Shown: positions 1 through 8,685, counted from the first letter of the stretch. The stretch: 64,000 nt of DNA from Streptomyces tagetis (GCF_018069565.1 NZ_JAGPNL010000011.1:1-64000); one strand, 5' to 3'. The notes: a model not told the origin generated them from the letters alone. Program-made: numbers and translations.

Positions 1-724
1 GGTTCTTCTCCTTGGCAGCGGCCTCCAGCGGGTCGGCCGCCTCCTTGTCGTGCAGCGCCTCGAAGTCCGGGTGACGGAACTCCGCGTTGTCGTCCAGCGA
101 CACCTTCCCGTCCAGGGCGATGATCCTGCCGTCGCCGGTCTTCACCAGGGGGTTGACCTCGACCAGCAGGGCGTCCTCGGCGACGAAGGAGCGCCACAGC
201 ACGCGAAGGACGTCGGCGACCTCCCCGGCCACCTCCGCCGGGAACTTCGCGGCCTCGACGATCTCGCGGGCCTTCTCGGCGGTCACCCCCTCGTTCGCGT
301 CGACCGGGACCTTCGCCAGCGCGTCGGGCCGGGTCGCGGCGACCTCCTCGATGTCCATGCCGCCCTCGACGGAGGCCATGGCGAGGAAGGTGCGCGCGGC
401 GCGGTCGAGGAGGAAGGAGACGTAGTACTCGTCGAGGATCTCGGCCGCGGGGCTCAGCATCACCTTGTGGACGGTGTGGCCCTTGATGTCCATGCCGAGG
501 ATGTCCGTCGCCCGCGCGACGGCCTCGTCCGGGGTGCCGGCCAGCTTGACGCCACCGGCCTTGCCGCGGCCACCGACCTTCACCTGAGCCTTGACCACGG
601 TCCGGCCGCCGAGCCGCTCGGCCGCCGCGCGGGCGGCCTCGGGACGTTCGACGACCTCGGCGTCCATCACCGGCACACCGTGCCGGGCGAAGAGATCTCG
701 TGCTTGATGCTCGAACAGGTCCAT
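1..724 (-). CDS. sucC: Succinyl-CoA ligase beta subunit paralogue, 3' end outside window
   Basis: The N-terminal 241 residues of an ATP-grasp succinate-CoA ligase beta subunit are present and the rest lies beyond position 1. It begins MDLFEHQARDLF and carries the glycine-rich VKAQVKVGGRGKAGG segment, GGMDIEEVA, and the VEVNPL and ALDGKVSLDDNAEFR motifs typical of actinobacterial SucC. The enzyme couples succinyl-CoA and succinate (or a close dicarboxylate) with a nucleoside triphosphate. A sucD partner would be expected just outside the window. A copy of the oxalate-cluster dyad sits about 130 bp upstream (853-868). I therefore infer a specialised second sucC that supplies succinyl-CoA as CoA donor for oxalate, rather than the housekeeping copy. 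A malate-CoA ligase role cannot be excluded. Confidence 0.88.
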   Translation of the reverse strand, partial: MDLFEHQARDLFARHGVPVMDAEVVERPEAARAAAERLGGRTVVKAQVKVGGRGKAGGVKLAGTPDEAVARATDILGMDIKGHTVHKVMLSPAAEILDEYYVSFLLDRAARTFLAMASVEGGMDIEEVAATRPDALAKVPVDANEGVTAEKAREIVEAAKFPAEVAGEVADVLRVLWRSFVAEDALLVEVNPLVKTGDGRIIALDGKVSLDDNAEFRHPDFEALHDKEAADPLEAAAKEKN

Positions 725-852
725 AGACGTGCCTCCCGGGCACTGGCGCGACCGACCGGACGGAGAAACCGGCCGGGAGCGCGCGGTGGGAACCAGACGA
801 CGCCGCTCACGCGGGGATGTGTCTGCGGCAGAATGACCATAAGGTCAACTGA

Positions 853-868
853 ATACTGTATGCAATAC
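853..868. promoter_or_regulatory. GntR-type operator, sucC copy
   Basis: ATACTGTATGCAATAC. The left arm and core match the cluster dyad ATAC-TGYATRCA-GTAT and the right outer arm is degenerate. It lies upstream of sucC (minus strand) and about 100 bp from the next copy, which faces the panE-like gene, so the pair brackets the divergent intergenic region. Confidence 0.75.
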
Positions 869-966
869 CCCGGAAGGGCCCTCCTGGAGCGGAAGGATCG
901 CCCTTCTCGCCGACGGAGAGACCCGACCCGATCGGCGGGCGACGCGACCCTGGACCGCGCCCGCCA

Positions 967-982
967 GCTTTGTATACAGTAT
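967..982. promoter_or_regulatory. GntR-type operator, panE-like copy
   Basis: Perfect palindromic core TGTATACA at 971-978 followed by GTAT. It ends 27 bp before the GTG start of the panE-like gene, so a bound repressor would cover the promoter or early transcript. Same motif as at 853, 7868, 8804, 8923, 8943 and 13396. Confidence 0.8.
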
Positions 983-1009
983 TCAGTCTGCCACGAGAGG
1001 AGTCCCATC

Positions 1010-2023
1010 GTGAAGATCGCGGTTCTCGGAGCCGGGGCGATCGGCGCCTACGTCGGAGCGGCGCTCCACCGGGGTGGTGCCGAGGTGCACCTGGTCGCCC
1101 GGGGAGAACACCTGCGGGCCATGCGGGCGGACGGGGTGCGGGTGAGGAGCCCGCGCGGCGACTTCGTCGCCCGGCCGCACGCCACGGACGATCCGTCCGA
1201 GATCGGTCCCGTCGACTACGTCTTCCTCGGGCTGAAGGCCCACTCCTACCCGTCGTGCGGCCCGCTCATCGAGCCGCTGCTCGCCGATCACACCGCCGTC
1301 GTGGCCGGCCAGAACGGCATCCCCTGGTGGTACTTCCACCAGCTCGACGGCCCCTATGAGGGCCGGCGGGTCGAGGCCGTCGACCCGGGCGGCGCGACCA
1401 GCGCCGTGCTGCCGCCGGAACGCGCGATCGGCTGCGTCGTCTACCCGGCCACCGTCATCGAGAGCCCCGGGGTGATCCGGCATCTGGAGGGCACCCGCTT
1501 CTCCCTCGGCGAACCCTCGGGCGCCCTCTCCTCGCGCTGCACGGAGCTGAGCGAGGCGATGGTCGCCGGGGGGCTGAAGGCGCCGGTCGAGGAGAACCTG
1601 CGCGACGACATCTGGATCAAGCTGATGGGCAACGTGGTCTTCAATCCGCTCAGCGCGCTCACCCGGGCGACGATGGTGGAGATCTGCCGGCACCCCGAGA
1701 CCCGGCGGCTGGTCGTCCGGTTGATGGAGGAGACCCTCGACATCGCGGAGCGGGTCGGCAGCCGGCCCCGGATATCCATCGAGAAGCGGCTGCGCGGCGC
1801 CGAGGGGGTCGGGCACCACAAGACGTCGATGCTCCAGGACCTGGAGGCCGGCAAGCAGTTGGAGCTGGACGCCATCGTGACCGCGGTGGTGGAACTGGCC
1901 GACATCACCGGGGCGGAGGCGACGACCCTGCGCGCCGTCCACGCGGCCACCGACCTGCTCGCGCGGTGCGGCGCGCCGGGGGCCGGACAGGACCGCGCCG
2001 CCCCCGCGCCCGTGCCCGCGTGA
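1010..2023 (+). CDS. Ketopantoate reductase (PanE/ApbA) family oxidoreductase
   Basis: A 337-residue NAD(P)-dependent 2-hydroxyacid dehydrogenase of the 2-dehydropantoate 2-reductase family. The N-terminal Rossmann motif is GAGAIGAYVG. The all-helical C-terminal domain includes the conserved KLMGNVVFNPLSALT stretch with the catalytic-type Lys and Asn, followed by HKTSMLQDLEAGKQLELD, where substrate-contacting residues sit in this family. The GTG start at 1010 is chosen because GAGAGGAGT precedes it and the Rossmann fold begins at once. Its operator places it in the oxalate regulon, so it may reduce a 2-oxo acid linked to oxalate or glyoxylate rather than serve pantothenate synthesis. That substrate is inference. 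Confidence 0.85.
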   Translation: MKIAVLGAGAIGAYVGAALHRGGAEVHLVARGEHLRAMRADGVRVRSPRGDFVARPHATDDPSEIGPVDYVFLGLKAHSYPSCGPLIEPLLADHTAVVAGQNGIPWWYFHQLDGPYEGRRVEAVDPGGATSAVLPPERAIGCVVYPATVIESPGVIRHLEGTRFSLGEPSGALSSRCTELSEAMVAGGLKAPVEENLRDDIWIKLMGNVVFNPLSALTRATMVEICRHPETRRLVVRLMEETLDIAERVGSRPRISIEKRLRGAEGVGHHKTSMLQDLEAGKQLELDAIVTAVVELADITGAEATTLRAVHAATDLLARCGAPGAGQDRAAPAPVPA

Positions 2024-2385
2024 GCCGGGGCCGGCCGGGCGTTCCGGGGCCCGCGCGGTTCCGGGACGTCCGGCCGTAGGAGACGTACGCGCGGGGCGGA
2101 AACGCCTGTCCGCCGCGCGCGTACCCGGGGGGGCGGGGCGGAAGGGCAGGGTACCCTCCGCTCCGCGCGCAGGGGAGGGCGGGGCTCCACGGGCCCCGGG
2201 GCGGTCGTCGGCGAGGTGCGCACCCGCGCGTCGGGCCTCGCCGACGGCCGCCGACGCATGCCCGGACACGGGCGGACCACCGGGTACGCGGCCGGCCCGC
2301 ACCGGCACCCGGCCGGCCCCGCGTGACCGCTCCGCTCCCCCACGGGCCGCGCCGCGGGGCCCGCCGGACTCCCCACCCGCACACG
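2024..2385. other. Intergenic stretch without a gene
   Basis: Very GC-rich sequence between the panE-like stop and the terminator hairpin. Open frames here have no ribosome-binding site and no family resemblance. I see no promoter or dyad of the oxalate type. Confidence 0.5.
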
Positions 2386-2441
2386 CCACCGCCCCGCCTC
2401 CCCTCCGTACGGCCTGCGTACGCGGGGAGGCGGGGCGGTGG
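2386..2441. terminator. Bidirectional terminator hairpin
   Basis: A perfect 18-bp stem (left arm 2386-2403, right arm 2424-2441) with a 20-base loop that holds a further 5-bp CGTAC/GTACG pairing. It lies between the convergent panE-like gene and the fds operon, so it can stop transcription from both sides. Confidence 0.85.
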
Positions 2442-2454
2442 GGCGGCGGCCGGG

Positions 2455-2691
2455 TCAGCCGACGGCGGCGCCGTCCGGCCGGGTCACGATCCGGGCCGCG
2501 GCGAGCGCGACGGGGTTGAACCCCTCCGCGCCCGAGGCGACGAACTCCGCCAGCCGCGCGCGCATCCTCGGGTCCCAGAAGGAGCGGATGTGCCGCGCGA
2601 CCGCCTCCGCGGCCTCCGTCTCGGGCAGGTGCTGGAAGGCGACGGCGATCTCGTTCACCATCCGGCGCTCCGCCGGCACGGTGCCGGCCAT
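2455..2691 (-). CDS. fdsD: NAD-dependent formate dehydrogenase delta subunit
   Basis: A 78-residue protein at the distal end of the fds operon, with its start one base from the fdsA stop. It contains MVNEIAVAFQHLP, then a helical segment and the RIVTRP end typical of FdsD, the small delta subunit of soluble molybdenum formate dehydrogenases, needed for assembly or stability of the complex. An upstream in-frame ATG at 2736 lies inside fdsA, so the ATG at 2691 is preferred. No fdhD/fdsC sulfurtransferase gene follows, so that function must be supplied from elsewhere. Confidence 0.8.
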   Translation of the reverse strand: MAGTVPAERRMVNEIAVAFQHLPETEAAEAVARHIRSFWDPRMRARLAEFVASGAEGFNPVALAAARIVTRPDGAAVG

Positions 2692-2692
2692 G

Positions 2693-5509
2693 TCACTCCA
2701 CCCCCACGGGCCGGCCCTCGCGGACCGGGTCGGCATCGCGCGCGCCCAGCGGATGGGCGAGCCCCACCTGTACCGCGGTGACCTTGTACTCCGGGCAGTT
2801 GGTCGCCCAGTCCGAGTTCTCCGTGGTGACCACGTTGGCGCCGGTCACCGGGTGGTGGAACGTGGTGTAGACGACACCCGGCGGCATCCGGTCGGAGATC
2901 TGGGCCCGCAGCGTCGTCTTCCCCACCCGGCTGGCGAGCGTCACCTCGTCGCCGTCCTGGACCCCGCGCACCTCGGCGTCGTGCGGGTGCAGTTCGAGCA
3001 GGTCCTCCGGGTGCCAGGCCACGTTGCCGGTGCGGCGGGTCTGCGCGCCGACGTTGTACTGGCTCAGGATGCGCCCGGTGGTCAGGACCAGCGGGAAGCG
3101 GGAGGTGGTCCGCTCGTTGGTCGGCAGGTAGTTGGTGACCACGAACCTGCCCTTGCCGCGGACGAAGGAGTCCACGTGCATGGTCGGCGTCCCCTCGGGT
3201 GCGTCCTCGTTGCACGGCCACTGGATGCTGCCGTGCTTGTCCAGCGTCTCGAAGGAGATGCCGCGGAAGGTCGGGGTGACCTGCGCGATCTCGTCCATGA
3301 TCTGGCCGGGGTGGTCGTAGGACATGGGGTAGCCCATGGCGGTGGCGATGTCGCAGACGATCTCCCACTCGTGCTTGCCGGCCTTCGGCCTCATCACCGA
3401 GCGGACCCGGTTGACCCGGCGTTCGGCGTTGGTGAAGGTGCCGTCCTTCTCCAGGAAGGAGGCGCCCGGCAGGAAGACGTGGGCGAACTTGGCGGTCTCG
3501 TTGAGGAACAGGTCCTGGACCACGACCAGTTCCATGGACTCCAGCGCGGCGGTGACGTGCTGGAGGTTCGGGTCGGACTGGGCGATGTCCTCGCCGTGCA
3601 CGAACAGGCCCCGGAAGGTCCCGTCGATCGCGGCGTCGAACATGTTGGGGATGCGCAGTCCGGGCTCGGACAGGAGCGTGCGGCCCCACAGTTCCTCGAA
3701 CACCGTGCGCACCGCGTCGTCGGAGACATGGCGGTAGCCGGTGAGTTCGTGCGGGAAGGAGCCCATGTCGCACGAGCCCTGGACGTTGTTCTGGCCGCGC
3801 AGCGGGTTGACGCCGACACCGTCGCGGCCGAGGTTGCCGCAGGCCATGGCGAGGTTGGCCATGCCCATCACCATGGTGGAGCCCTGGCTGTGCTCGGTGA
3901 CGCCGAGGCCGTAGTAGATGGCCCCGTTGGGAGCCTCGGCGTACAGCCGGGCGGCGGCCCGCAGTTCCCCGGCGGGGACGCCGGTGACGGACTCGGTCGC
4001 CTCCGGGCTGTTCTCCGGCCGGGCGACGAACTCCTCCCACTCCTCGAACCCTTCGCACCGGGCGTCCACGAACTCCCGGTCGACCAGCCCCTCGGTGACC
4101 ACGACGTGCGCCATGGCGTTGACGACCGCGACGTTGGTGCTGGGCCGGAGCTGGAGGTGGTGGGCGGCCTCGATGTGCGGCGAGCGCACCAGGTCGATGC
4201 GGCGCGGGTCGATCACGACGAGCCGGGCGCCCTCGCGCAGCCGGCGCTTCATCCGGGAGGCGAAGACCGGGTGGCCGTCGGTGGGGTTGGCGCCGATCAC
4301 CATGATCACGTCGGCCTGGGCGACCGAGCGGAAGTCCTGGGTGCCGGCCGATTCGCCGAAGGTCTGCTTCAGCCCGTACCCCGTCGGGGAGTGGCAGACG
4401 CGGGCGCAGGTGTCGATGTTGTTGTTGCCGAAGGCCGCCCGGACCATCTTCTGGACGACGAAGACCTCCTCGTTGGTGCAGCGCGAGGAGCTGATGGCGC
4501 CGATGGAGCCGGGTCCGTACCGCTCCTGGAGGCCGCGCATCCGCGTGGCCACCGTGCTGATGGCCTCGTCCCACCCGACCTCGCGCCAGGGGTCGGTGAT
4601 CCGGTCGCGGACCATGGGCTTGAGGATGCGGTCGGGATGGCTGGCGTAGCCGAAGGCGAAGCGGCCCTTCACGCAGGAGTGGCCCTCGTTGGCGCCGCCG
4701 TCCTTGTACGGCACCATGCGCACCAGTTCGTCGCCGCGCATCTCGGCCTTGAAGGAGCAGCCGACCCCGCAGTAGGCGCAGGTCGTGACGACCGAGCGGG
4801 TCGGCATGCCCAGCTCGACCACCGACCGCTCCTGGAGGGTCGAGGTCGGGCACGCCTGTACGCAGGCGCCGCACGAGACGCACTCGGAGTCCATGAACAG
4901 CTCGCCGGCGCCGGGCGAGACCTTGGAGTCGAAGCCGCGGCCCTCGATGGTGAGCGCGAAGGTGCCCTGCACCTCGCCGCAGGCCCGCACGCAGCGGGAG
5001 CAGACGATGCACTTGGACGGGTCGAAGTCGAAGTAGGGGTTGGACCGGTCGGTCTCGGCGTCGAGGTGGTTCTCCCCCTCGTAGCCGTACCGGACCTGGC
5101 GCAGGCCGACGACGCCGGCCATGTCCTGGAGTTCGCAGTCGCCGTTGGCCGGGCAGGTGAGGCAGTCCAGCGGGTGGTCGGAGAGGTACAGCTCCATGAC
5201 GCCCTGGCGGAGCTTGGCCACCTTGGGCGTCTGGGTGCGGACCCGCATCCCGTCGGCGACCGGGGTGGTGCAGGAGGCGGGGGTGCCCCTGCGTCCGTCG
5301 ATCTCCACCACGCACAGCCGGCAGGAGCCGAACGCCTCCAGGCTGTCGGTGGCGCACAGTTTGGGGATGTCGACGCCGGCGAGGGCCGCCGCGCGCATCA
5401 CCGACGTGCCCTCGGGCACGGCGACGCTCAGTCCGTCGACGTCCACCGAGACCGTCGCCTCGCCGGGCCGCTCGGGGGTGCCGAAGTCGGGTTCCTTGAG
5501 AAGGCTCAT
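2693..5509 (-). CDS. fdsA: NAD-dependent formate dehydrogenase alpha (catalytic) subunit
   Basis: This 938-residue catalytic subunit oxidises formate to CO2 at a bis-MGD molybdenum centre. In order it has a [2Fe-2S] ferredoxin domain (GSCRLCVVEIDG), a His/Cys3 cluster (HPLDCLTCPANGDCELQ), a two-[4Fe-4S] ferredoxin-like part (CIVCSRCVRAC and CVSCGACVQAC), the cluster next to molybdenum (CAYCGVGC), and the molybdopterin domains with a C-terminal dinucleotide-binding region. The residue before HSPTGYG is Cys (RVCHSPTG), so the enzyme uses cysteine, not selenocysteine, as metal ligand. Its start overlaps the fdsB stop by 4 bases. It removes formate released by the Frc/Oxc cycle. Confidence 0.96.
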   Translation of the reverse strand: MSLLKEPDFGTPERPGEATVSVDVDGLSVAVPEGTSVMRAAALAGVDIPKLCATDSLEAFGSCRLCVVEIDGRRGTPASCTTPVADGMRVRTQTPKVAKLRQGVMELYLSDHPLDCLTCPANGDCELQDMAGVVGLRQVRYGYEGENHLDAETDRSNPYFDFDPSKCIVCSRCVRACGEVQGTFALTIEGRGFDSKVSPGAGELFMDSECVSCGACVQACPTSTLQERSVVELGMPTRSVVTTCAYCGVGCSFKAEMRGDELVRMVPYKDGGANEGHSCVKGRFAFGYASHPDRILKPMVRDRITDPWREVGWDEAISTVATRMRGLQERYGPGSIGAISSSRCTNEEVFVVQKMVRAAFGNNNIDTCARVCHSPTGYGLKQTFGESAGTQDFRSVAQADVIMVIGANPTDGHPVFASRMKRRLREGARLVVIDPRRIDLVRSPHIEAAHHLQLRPSTNVAVVNAMAHVVVTEGLVDREFVDARCEGFEEWEEFVARPENSPEATESVTGVPAGELRAAARLYAEAPNGAIYYGLGVTEHSQGSTMVMGMANLAMACGNLGRDGVGVNPLRGQNNVQGSCDMGSFPHELTGYRHVSDDAVRTVFEELWGRTLLSEPGLRIPNMFDAAIDGTFRGLFVHGEDIAQSDPNLQHVTAALESMELVVVQDLFLNETAKFAHVFLPGASFLEKDGTFTNAERRVNRVRSVMRPKAGKHEWEIVCDIATAMGYPMSYDHPGQIMDEIAQVTPTFRGISFETLDKHGSIQWPCNEDAPEGTPTMHVDSFVRGKGRFVVTNYLPTNERTTSRFPLVLTTGRILSQYNVGAQTRRTGNVAWHPEDLLELHPHDAEVRGVQDGDEVTLASRVGKTTLRAQISDRMPPGVVYTTFHHPVTGANVVTTENSDWATNCPEYKVTAVQVGLAHPLGARDADPVREGRPVGVE

Positions 5510-7194
5510 GTCGTGCCCTCCGTCCTCGTGCCGCCCGGGTGCGCGGTGTGCACCGCTCCGCGCGTGTCACGGACGAGGAAGTCGTCAGAGAAGTGGGTGA
5601 TGGCGCTGCGGACCGGCATCGGGGTCAGCCCGCCCATGGCGCACAGCGAACCGTCGGTCATCAGATCGCAGAGGTCCTCCAGAACCGCGAGGTTGTCGTC
5701 GCGGTCCTCGCCGGCGACGATCCGGTCGATCACCTCGACGCCGCGGACCGAGCCGATCCGGCAGGGCGTGCACTTGCCGCAGGACTCCACGGAGCAGAAC
5801 TCCATGGCGAAGCGGGCCTGCGCGGCCATGTCCACGGTGTCGTCGAAGACCACGAGACCGCCGTGGCCGAGCATGGCGCCGGCCTCCGCGAACGCCTCGT
5901 AGTCCATCGGCAGGTCGAACTGGGACTCCGGCAGGTAGGCGCCGAGGGGGCCGCCGACCTGGACGGTGCGCACGGGCCGGCCGGAGAAGGTGCCGCCGCC
6001 GTACTCCTCCAGGAGTTCGCGCAGGGTGATGCCGAAGGCGGTCTCCACGATGCCGCCGCGGGCGATGTTGCCGCCGAGCTGGAAGACCTGGGTGCCCCGC
6101 GAGCGGCCCGTGCCCAGCTCCTGGTAGGCGCGGGCGCCGTGGGCGAGGATCACCGGCACGGTGGCGAGGGTGAGGACGTTGTTGACGACGGTCGGCTTGC
6201 CGAAGAGCCCTTCCACCGCGGGGATGGGCGGCTTGGGGCGGACCGTGCCGCGCTTGCCCTCCAGGCTCTCCAGCATGGAGGTCTCCTCGCCGCAGATGTA
6301 GGCGCCGGCGCCGACCCGGACGTGGAGGTCGAAGGTGAGGCCGGAGCCGAGGATGTCCTCCCCCAGCCAGTTGTGGGCGCGGGCGATCTCGATCGCGGTG
6401 CGCATCGTGGCGACCGCGTCGGGGTATTCGGAGCGGATGTAGAAGTACCCCTCGCGGGCGCCGACCGCGTGCGCGGCGATGGTCATGCCCTCGATGAGCA
6501 TGAAGGGGTCGCCCTCCATGACCATGCGGTCGGCGAAGGTGCCGCTGTCGCCCTCGTCGGCGTTGCAGCAGACGAACTTCAGCTCGTCGGCGCAGCCGGC
6601 GACGGTCTTCCACTTGACGCCGGCCGGGAAGCCGGCGCCGCCCCGGCCGCGCAGGCCGGACTCGGTGACCGTGTCGACCACCTCGGCGGGCGGCAGCCGC
6701 AGCGCGGTGCGCAGTCCTTCGAGTCCGCCGTGGCGCACGTAGTCCTCGGTGGAGAGCGGGTCGGTGACGCCGATCCGGGCGAAGGTGACCCGGTTCTGCC
6801 GGGCCAGCCAGGGCAGTTCCTCGACGAGGCCGAGGCGCAGCGGGTGGTCCCCGCCGTCGAGGAGGCCGGCGGCGAGCAGGTCCTCCACGTCGGAGGGGGC
6901 CACGGGCCCGTACCCCACCCGGCCCTCGGGCGTGGCGACTTCGACCAGGGTCTCCAGCCAGAGCATGCCGCGGGAGCCGTTGCGCACCAGCTCGACGGGG
7001 CGGTCCCCGCGGGCCGTGGCGCGCAGCAGGGCGTCGGCGACCGCGTCGGCGCCGACCGAGCGGGCCGCGGAGTCGCGGGGGACGTAGAGCGTCACCGGGG
7101 TGTCCCCGGGCGTCGTCGGCTCGGACATGGTCGGCTCGGACATCTTCGGCTCGGGCATCGTCGCCCCGGACATCGTCGGCTCGGGCATCGTCAT
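5506..7194 (-). CDS. fdsB: NAD-dependent formate dehydrogenase beta subunit (diaphorase)
   Basis: A 562-residue NuoF-like flavoprotein that passes electrons from the alpha subunit to NAD+. The FMN/NADH motif RGRGGAGFPAGVKW is followed by CNADEGDSGTF and GAGAYICGEET. The [4Fe-4S] site is ESCGKCTPCRIGS, with a fourth Cys in SLCAMGG. The first ATG (7194) overlaps the fdsG stop as ATGA, which favours it. Five further in-frame ATGs follow within 66 bases because the first 30 codons are a 15-bp tandem repeat. The folded part begins near VTLYVPRD, so the true start could be any of these. Confidence 0.95.
   Translation of the reverse strand: MTMPEPTMSGATMPEPKMSEPTMSEPTTPGDTPVTLYVPRDSAARSVGADAVADALLRATARGDRPVELVRNGSRGMLWLETLVEVATPEGRVGYGPVAPSDVEDLLAAGLLDGGDHPLRLGLVEELPWLARQNRVTFARIGVTDPLSTEDYVRHGGLEGLRTALRLPPAEVVDTVTESGLRGRGGAGFPAGVKWKTVAGCADELKFVCCNADEGDSGTFADRMVMEGDPFMLIEGMTIAAHAVGAREGYFYIRSEYPDAVATMRTAIEIARAHNWLGEDILGSGLTFDLHVRVGAGAYICGEETSMLESLEGKRGTVRPKPPIPAVEGLFGKPTVVNNVLTLATVPVILAHGARAYQELGTGRSRGTQVFQLGGNIARGGIVETAFGITLRELLEEYGGGTFSGRPVRTVQVGGPLGAYLPESQFDLPMDYEAFAEAGAMLGHGGLVVFDDTVDMAAQARFAMEFCSVESCGKCTPCRIGSVRGVEVIDRIVAGEDRDDNLAVLEDLCDLMTDGSLCAMGGLTPMPVRSAITHFSDDFLVRDTRGAVHTAHPGGTRTEGTT
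7114..7188 (-). repeat. 15-bp tandem repeat at the fdsB N-terminus
   Basis: Five units of 15 bp encode MPEPT, MSGAT, MPEPK, MSEPT and MSEPT. Each unit begins with ATG. The repeat forms a flexible acidic/proline leader and offers several candidate start codons. Confidence 0.85.
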
Positions 7195-7673
7195 GAGGAG
7201 ACCGCCTCGTCGAGTATGGCGCGCAGGCGGTCCGGGTCCATCCGCCCGTGCAGCCGGTCGCCGACCTGGACGGCCGGTCCCAGCGCGCAGTTGCCGAGGC
7301 AGAAGACCTGTTCCAGGGTGAGCGAGCCGTCCGCCGTGGTCTCGCCCGGGGAGATCCCCGTCCGTTCGCGGGCGTGGGCCACCAGGGCCTCGGAGCCGAG
7401 TGCCTGGCATGCCTCGGCGCGACAGATGCGTACCGTCGTACGGCCCGGCGGCTCACGGCGGAAGTCGTGGTAGAAGGAGATCACGCCGTGCACATCCGCC
7501 CGGGAGAGGTTGAGTTCCCGGGCGAGCAGGGCGGCGGTCTCCTCGGGGACGTGGCCGAGTTCGGCCTGGATGGCGTGGAGGATGGGCAGCAGCGCGCCGC
7601 GCCGGCCGCGGTGGGCGGCCACGATCGTGGCGATCACGGCCTTGGTGGCCACCTCACTCACGCTGGTCGTCAT
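7191..7673 (-). CDS. fdsG: NAD-dependent formate dehydrogenase gamma subunit
   Basis: A 160-residue NuoE-like thioredoxin-fold [2Fe-2S] protein and first gene of the fdsGBAD operon. Ligands are visible as CRAEAC and CLGNC. The HGVISFYHDFR stretch is typical of the NuoE/FdsG family. It belongs to the NADH-forming module with FdsB. The ATG at 7673 has GTGGAG eight bases upstream and matches the usual family N-terminus; longer in-frame extensions toward 7862 are Arg/Pro-rich and unlike the family. A copy of the oxalate operator lies about 195 bp upstream at 7868-7883. Confidence 0.93.
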   Translation of the reverse strand: MTTSVSEVATKAVIATIVAAHRGRRGALLPILHAIQAELGHVPEETAALLARELNLSRADVHGVISFYHDFRREPPGRTTVRICRAEACQALGSEALVAHARERTGISPGETTADGSLTLEQVFCLGNCALGPAVQVGDRLHGRMDPDRLRAILDEAVSS

Positions 7674-7867
7674 GATGGCTCCACTCGGCGTCGCGGGCGG
7701 GCGTCGGGCGCGAGGCTCTCGCCGCCGTCGTACACGTCTCGTCTCGCGGACATGGGAATCCTCGGCCCTCCTCGTGCGGATACGCGAAGGCGGTGACCGG
7801 CGGCACGGCCTCGCGGCGTACCGGCCGGACCGCGGATGGCGCGTGCCAGCATAGGCGCGCACCCGGC

Positions 7868-7883
7868 TGGTTGTATACAGTCG
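7868..7883. promoter_or_regulatory. GntR-type operator, fds operon copy
   Basis: Perfect core palindrome TGTATACA at 7872-7879, with GTCG to the right. It is the only strong copy upstream of fdsG (minus strand), and it links formate dehydrogenase to the oxalate genes. Confidence 0.7.
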
Positions 7884-7950
7884 TCAACATACCCACGGTG
7901 TCGGCGATCACACCGTGAGGGCCCGGCGACCGGGCCTTGCGCGCCGCCGC

Positions 7951-8685
7951 TCACGGCGCCTCGGCGCCCACCGGCCGGACGGCCTGGGGGGCGGGCAGCG
8001 CGGCCAGCCACGGCAGGATGGTGCCGAGCACGGTGTCGAGCCCGCCGCCGTCCGGACCGAGCCGCGCGCAGGCGGGGATCAGCACGGGGTCGGCGCGGAC
8101 GGTGGAGGCCGCGCTGCCGCGGGGGCCCCGGCCGTCCGGCCGGGCGGGCACGAAGAGTCCGGGGGCGTCGGCCGGCACCAGCCACAGGGTCAGCCCGTCC
8201 TGGCCGTCGGCCGGGCCGGTGGACCAGACGTAGCCGTCGGCCTCCCCCGCGGCGACCACGTCGCGCTTGTGACCCCGCAGGGCCACCACGTCCCCGGCGC
8301 GGGTCGCCGTCGAGTGCGGCGGCGGGACCGCGCCGGCCCCGCCGGACTCCCCCAGGGCGAGGGTGCCGAGGTGGTGCCCGCCGGCGGTCCGCCGGCGCAC
8401 CCAGGGGATGCCGTGCGCCTCGATGACGGCGACGGCCGCGTAGTGCGAGCGGAGCACGGCGCCGGTGGCCGGGCAGGCCCGGGACACCTCGGTCACCACC
8501 TCCGCGGCCTCCGCCAGGCCGCGCCCCTGGCCGCCGAGTTCGGCGGAGACGGTGAGCGCCAGCAGTCCGGCCCGCCCCAGGGCGGCGACCGAGGCGCGCG
8601 GGAACCGCGCGTCGGCACCGGCCCGTTCGGCGCCGGGCCCGATGACGCTCGTCATGACGTGGGAGAGAGCGGTGCGGTACGACAT
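7951..8685 (-). CDS. Half-length acyl-CoA dehydrogenase-like protein
   Basis: A 244-residue protein resembling the N-terminal and middle domains of acyl-CoA dehydrogenases: an N-terminal helical region, ELGGQGRGLAEAAEVV, ACPATGAVLRSHYAA, then a beta-domain segment with LALGESGG. Family members are normally 370-400 residues. The C-terminal four-helix domain, which carries the catalytic Glu and many FAD/tetramer contacts, is missing, and no continuation is seen in another frame downstream. It may act as an accessory or CoA-ester-binding protein, or be degenerate. Third-position G/C stays high to the stop. The operator at 8804 puts it in the oxalate regulon. Confidence 0.75.
   Translation of the reverse strand: MSYRTALSHVMTSVIGPGAERAGADARFPRASVAALGRAGLLALTVSAELGGQGRGLAEAAEVVTEVSRACPATGAVLRSHYAAVAVIEAHGIPWVRRRTAGGHHLGTLALGESGGAGAVPPPHSTATRAGDVVALRGHKRDVVAAGEADGYVWSTGPADGQDGLTLWLVPADAPGLFVPARPDGRGPRGSAASTVRADPVLIPACARLGPDGGGLDTVLGTILPWLAALPAPQAVRPVGAEAP

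Noticed and set aside
983..2389. 468-codon minus-strand frame over the panE-like gene
   Set aside because: Low-complexity Gly/Arg/Ala product with no motif, antisense to a recognised reductase.
2438..5902. 1154-codon open frame on the + strand
   Set aside because: It is antisense to fdsA/fdsB, whose protein motifs are unmistakable. Long antisense frames are expected at this GC content.
7951..8685. Frameshift as explanation for the short acyl-CoA dehydrogenase homologue
   Set aside because: The region after the stop (minus strand, below 7951) shows no C-terminal domain in any frame before fdsG, so a simple frameshift does not account for it.
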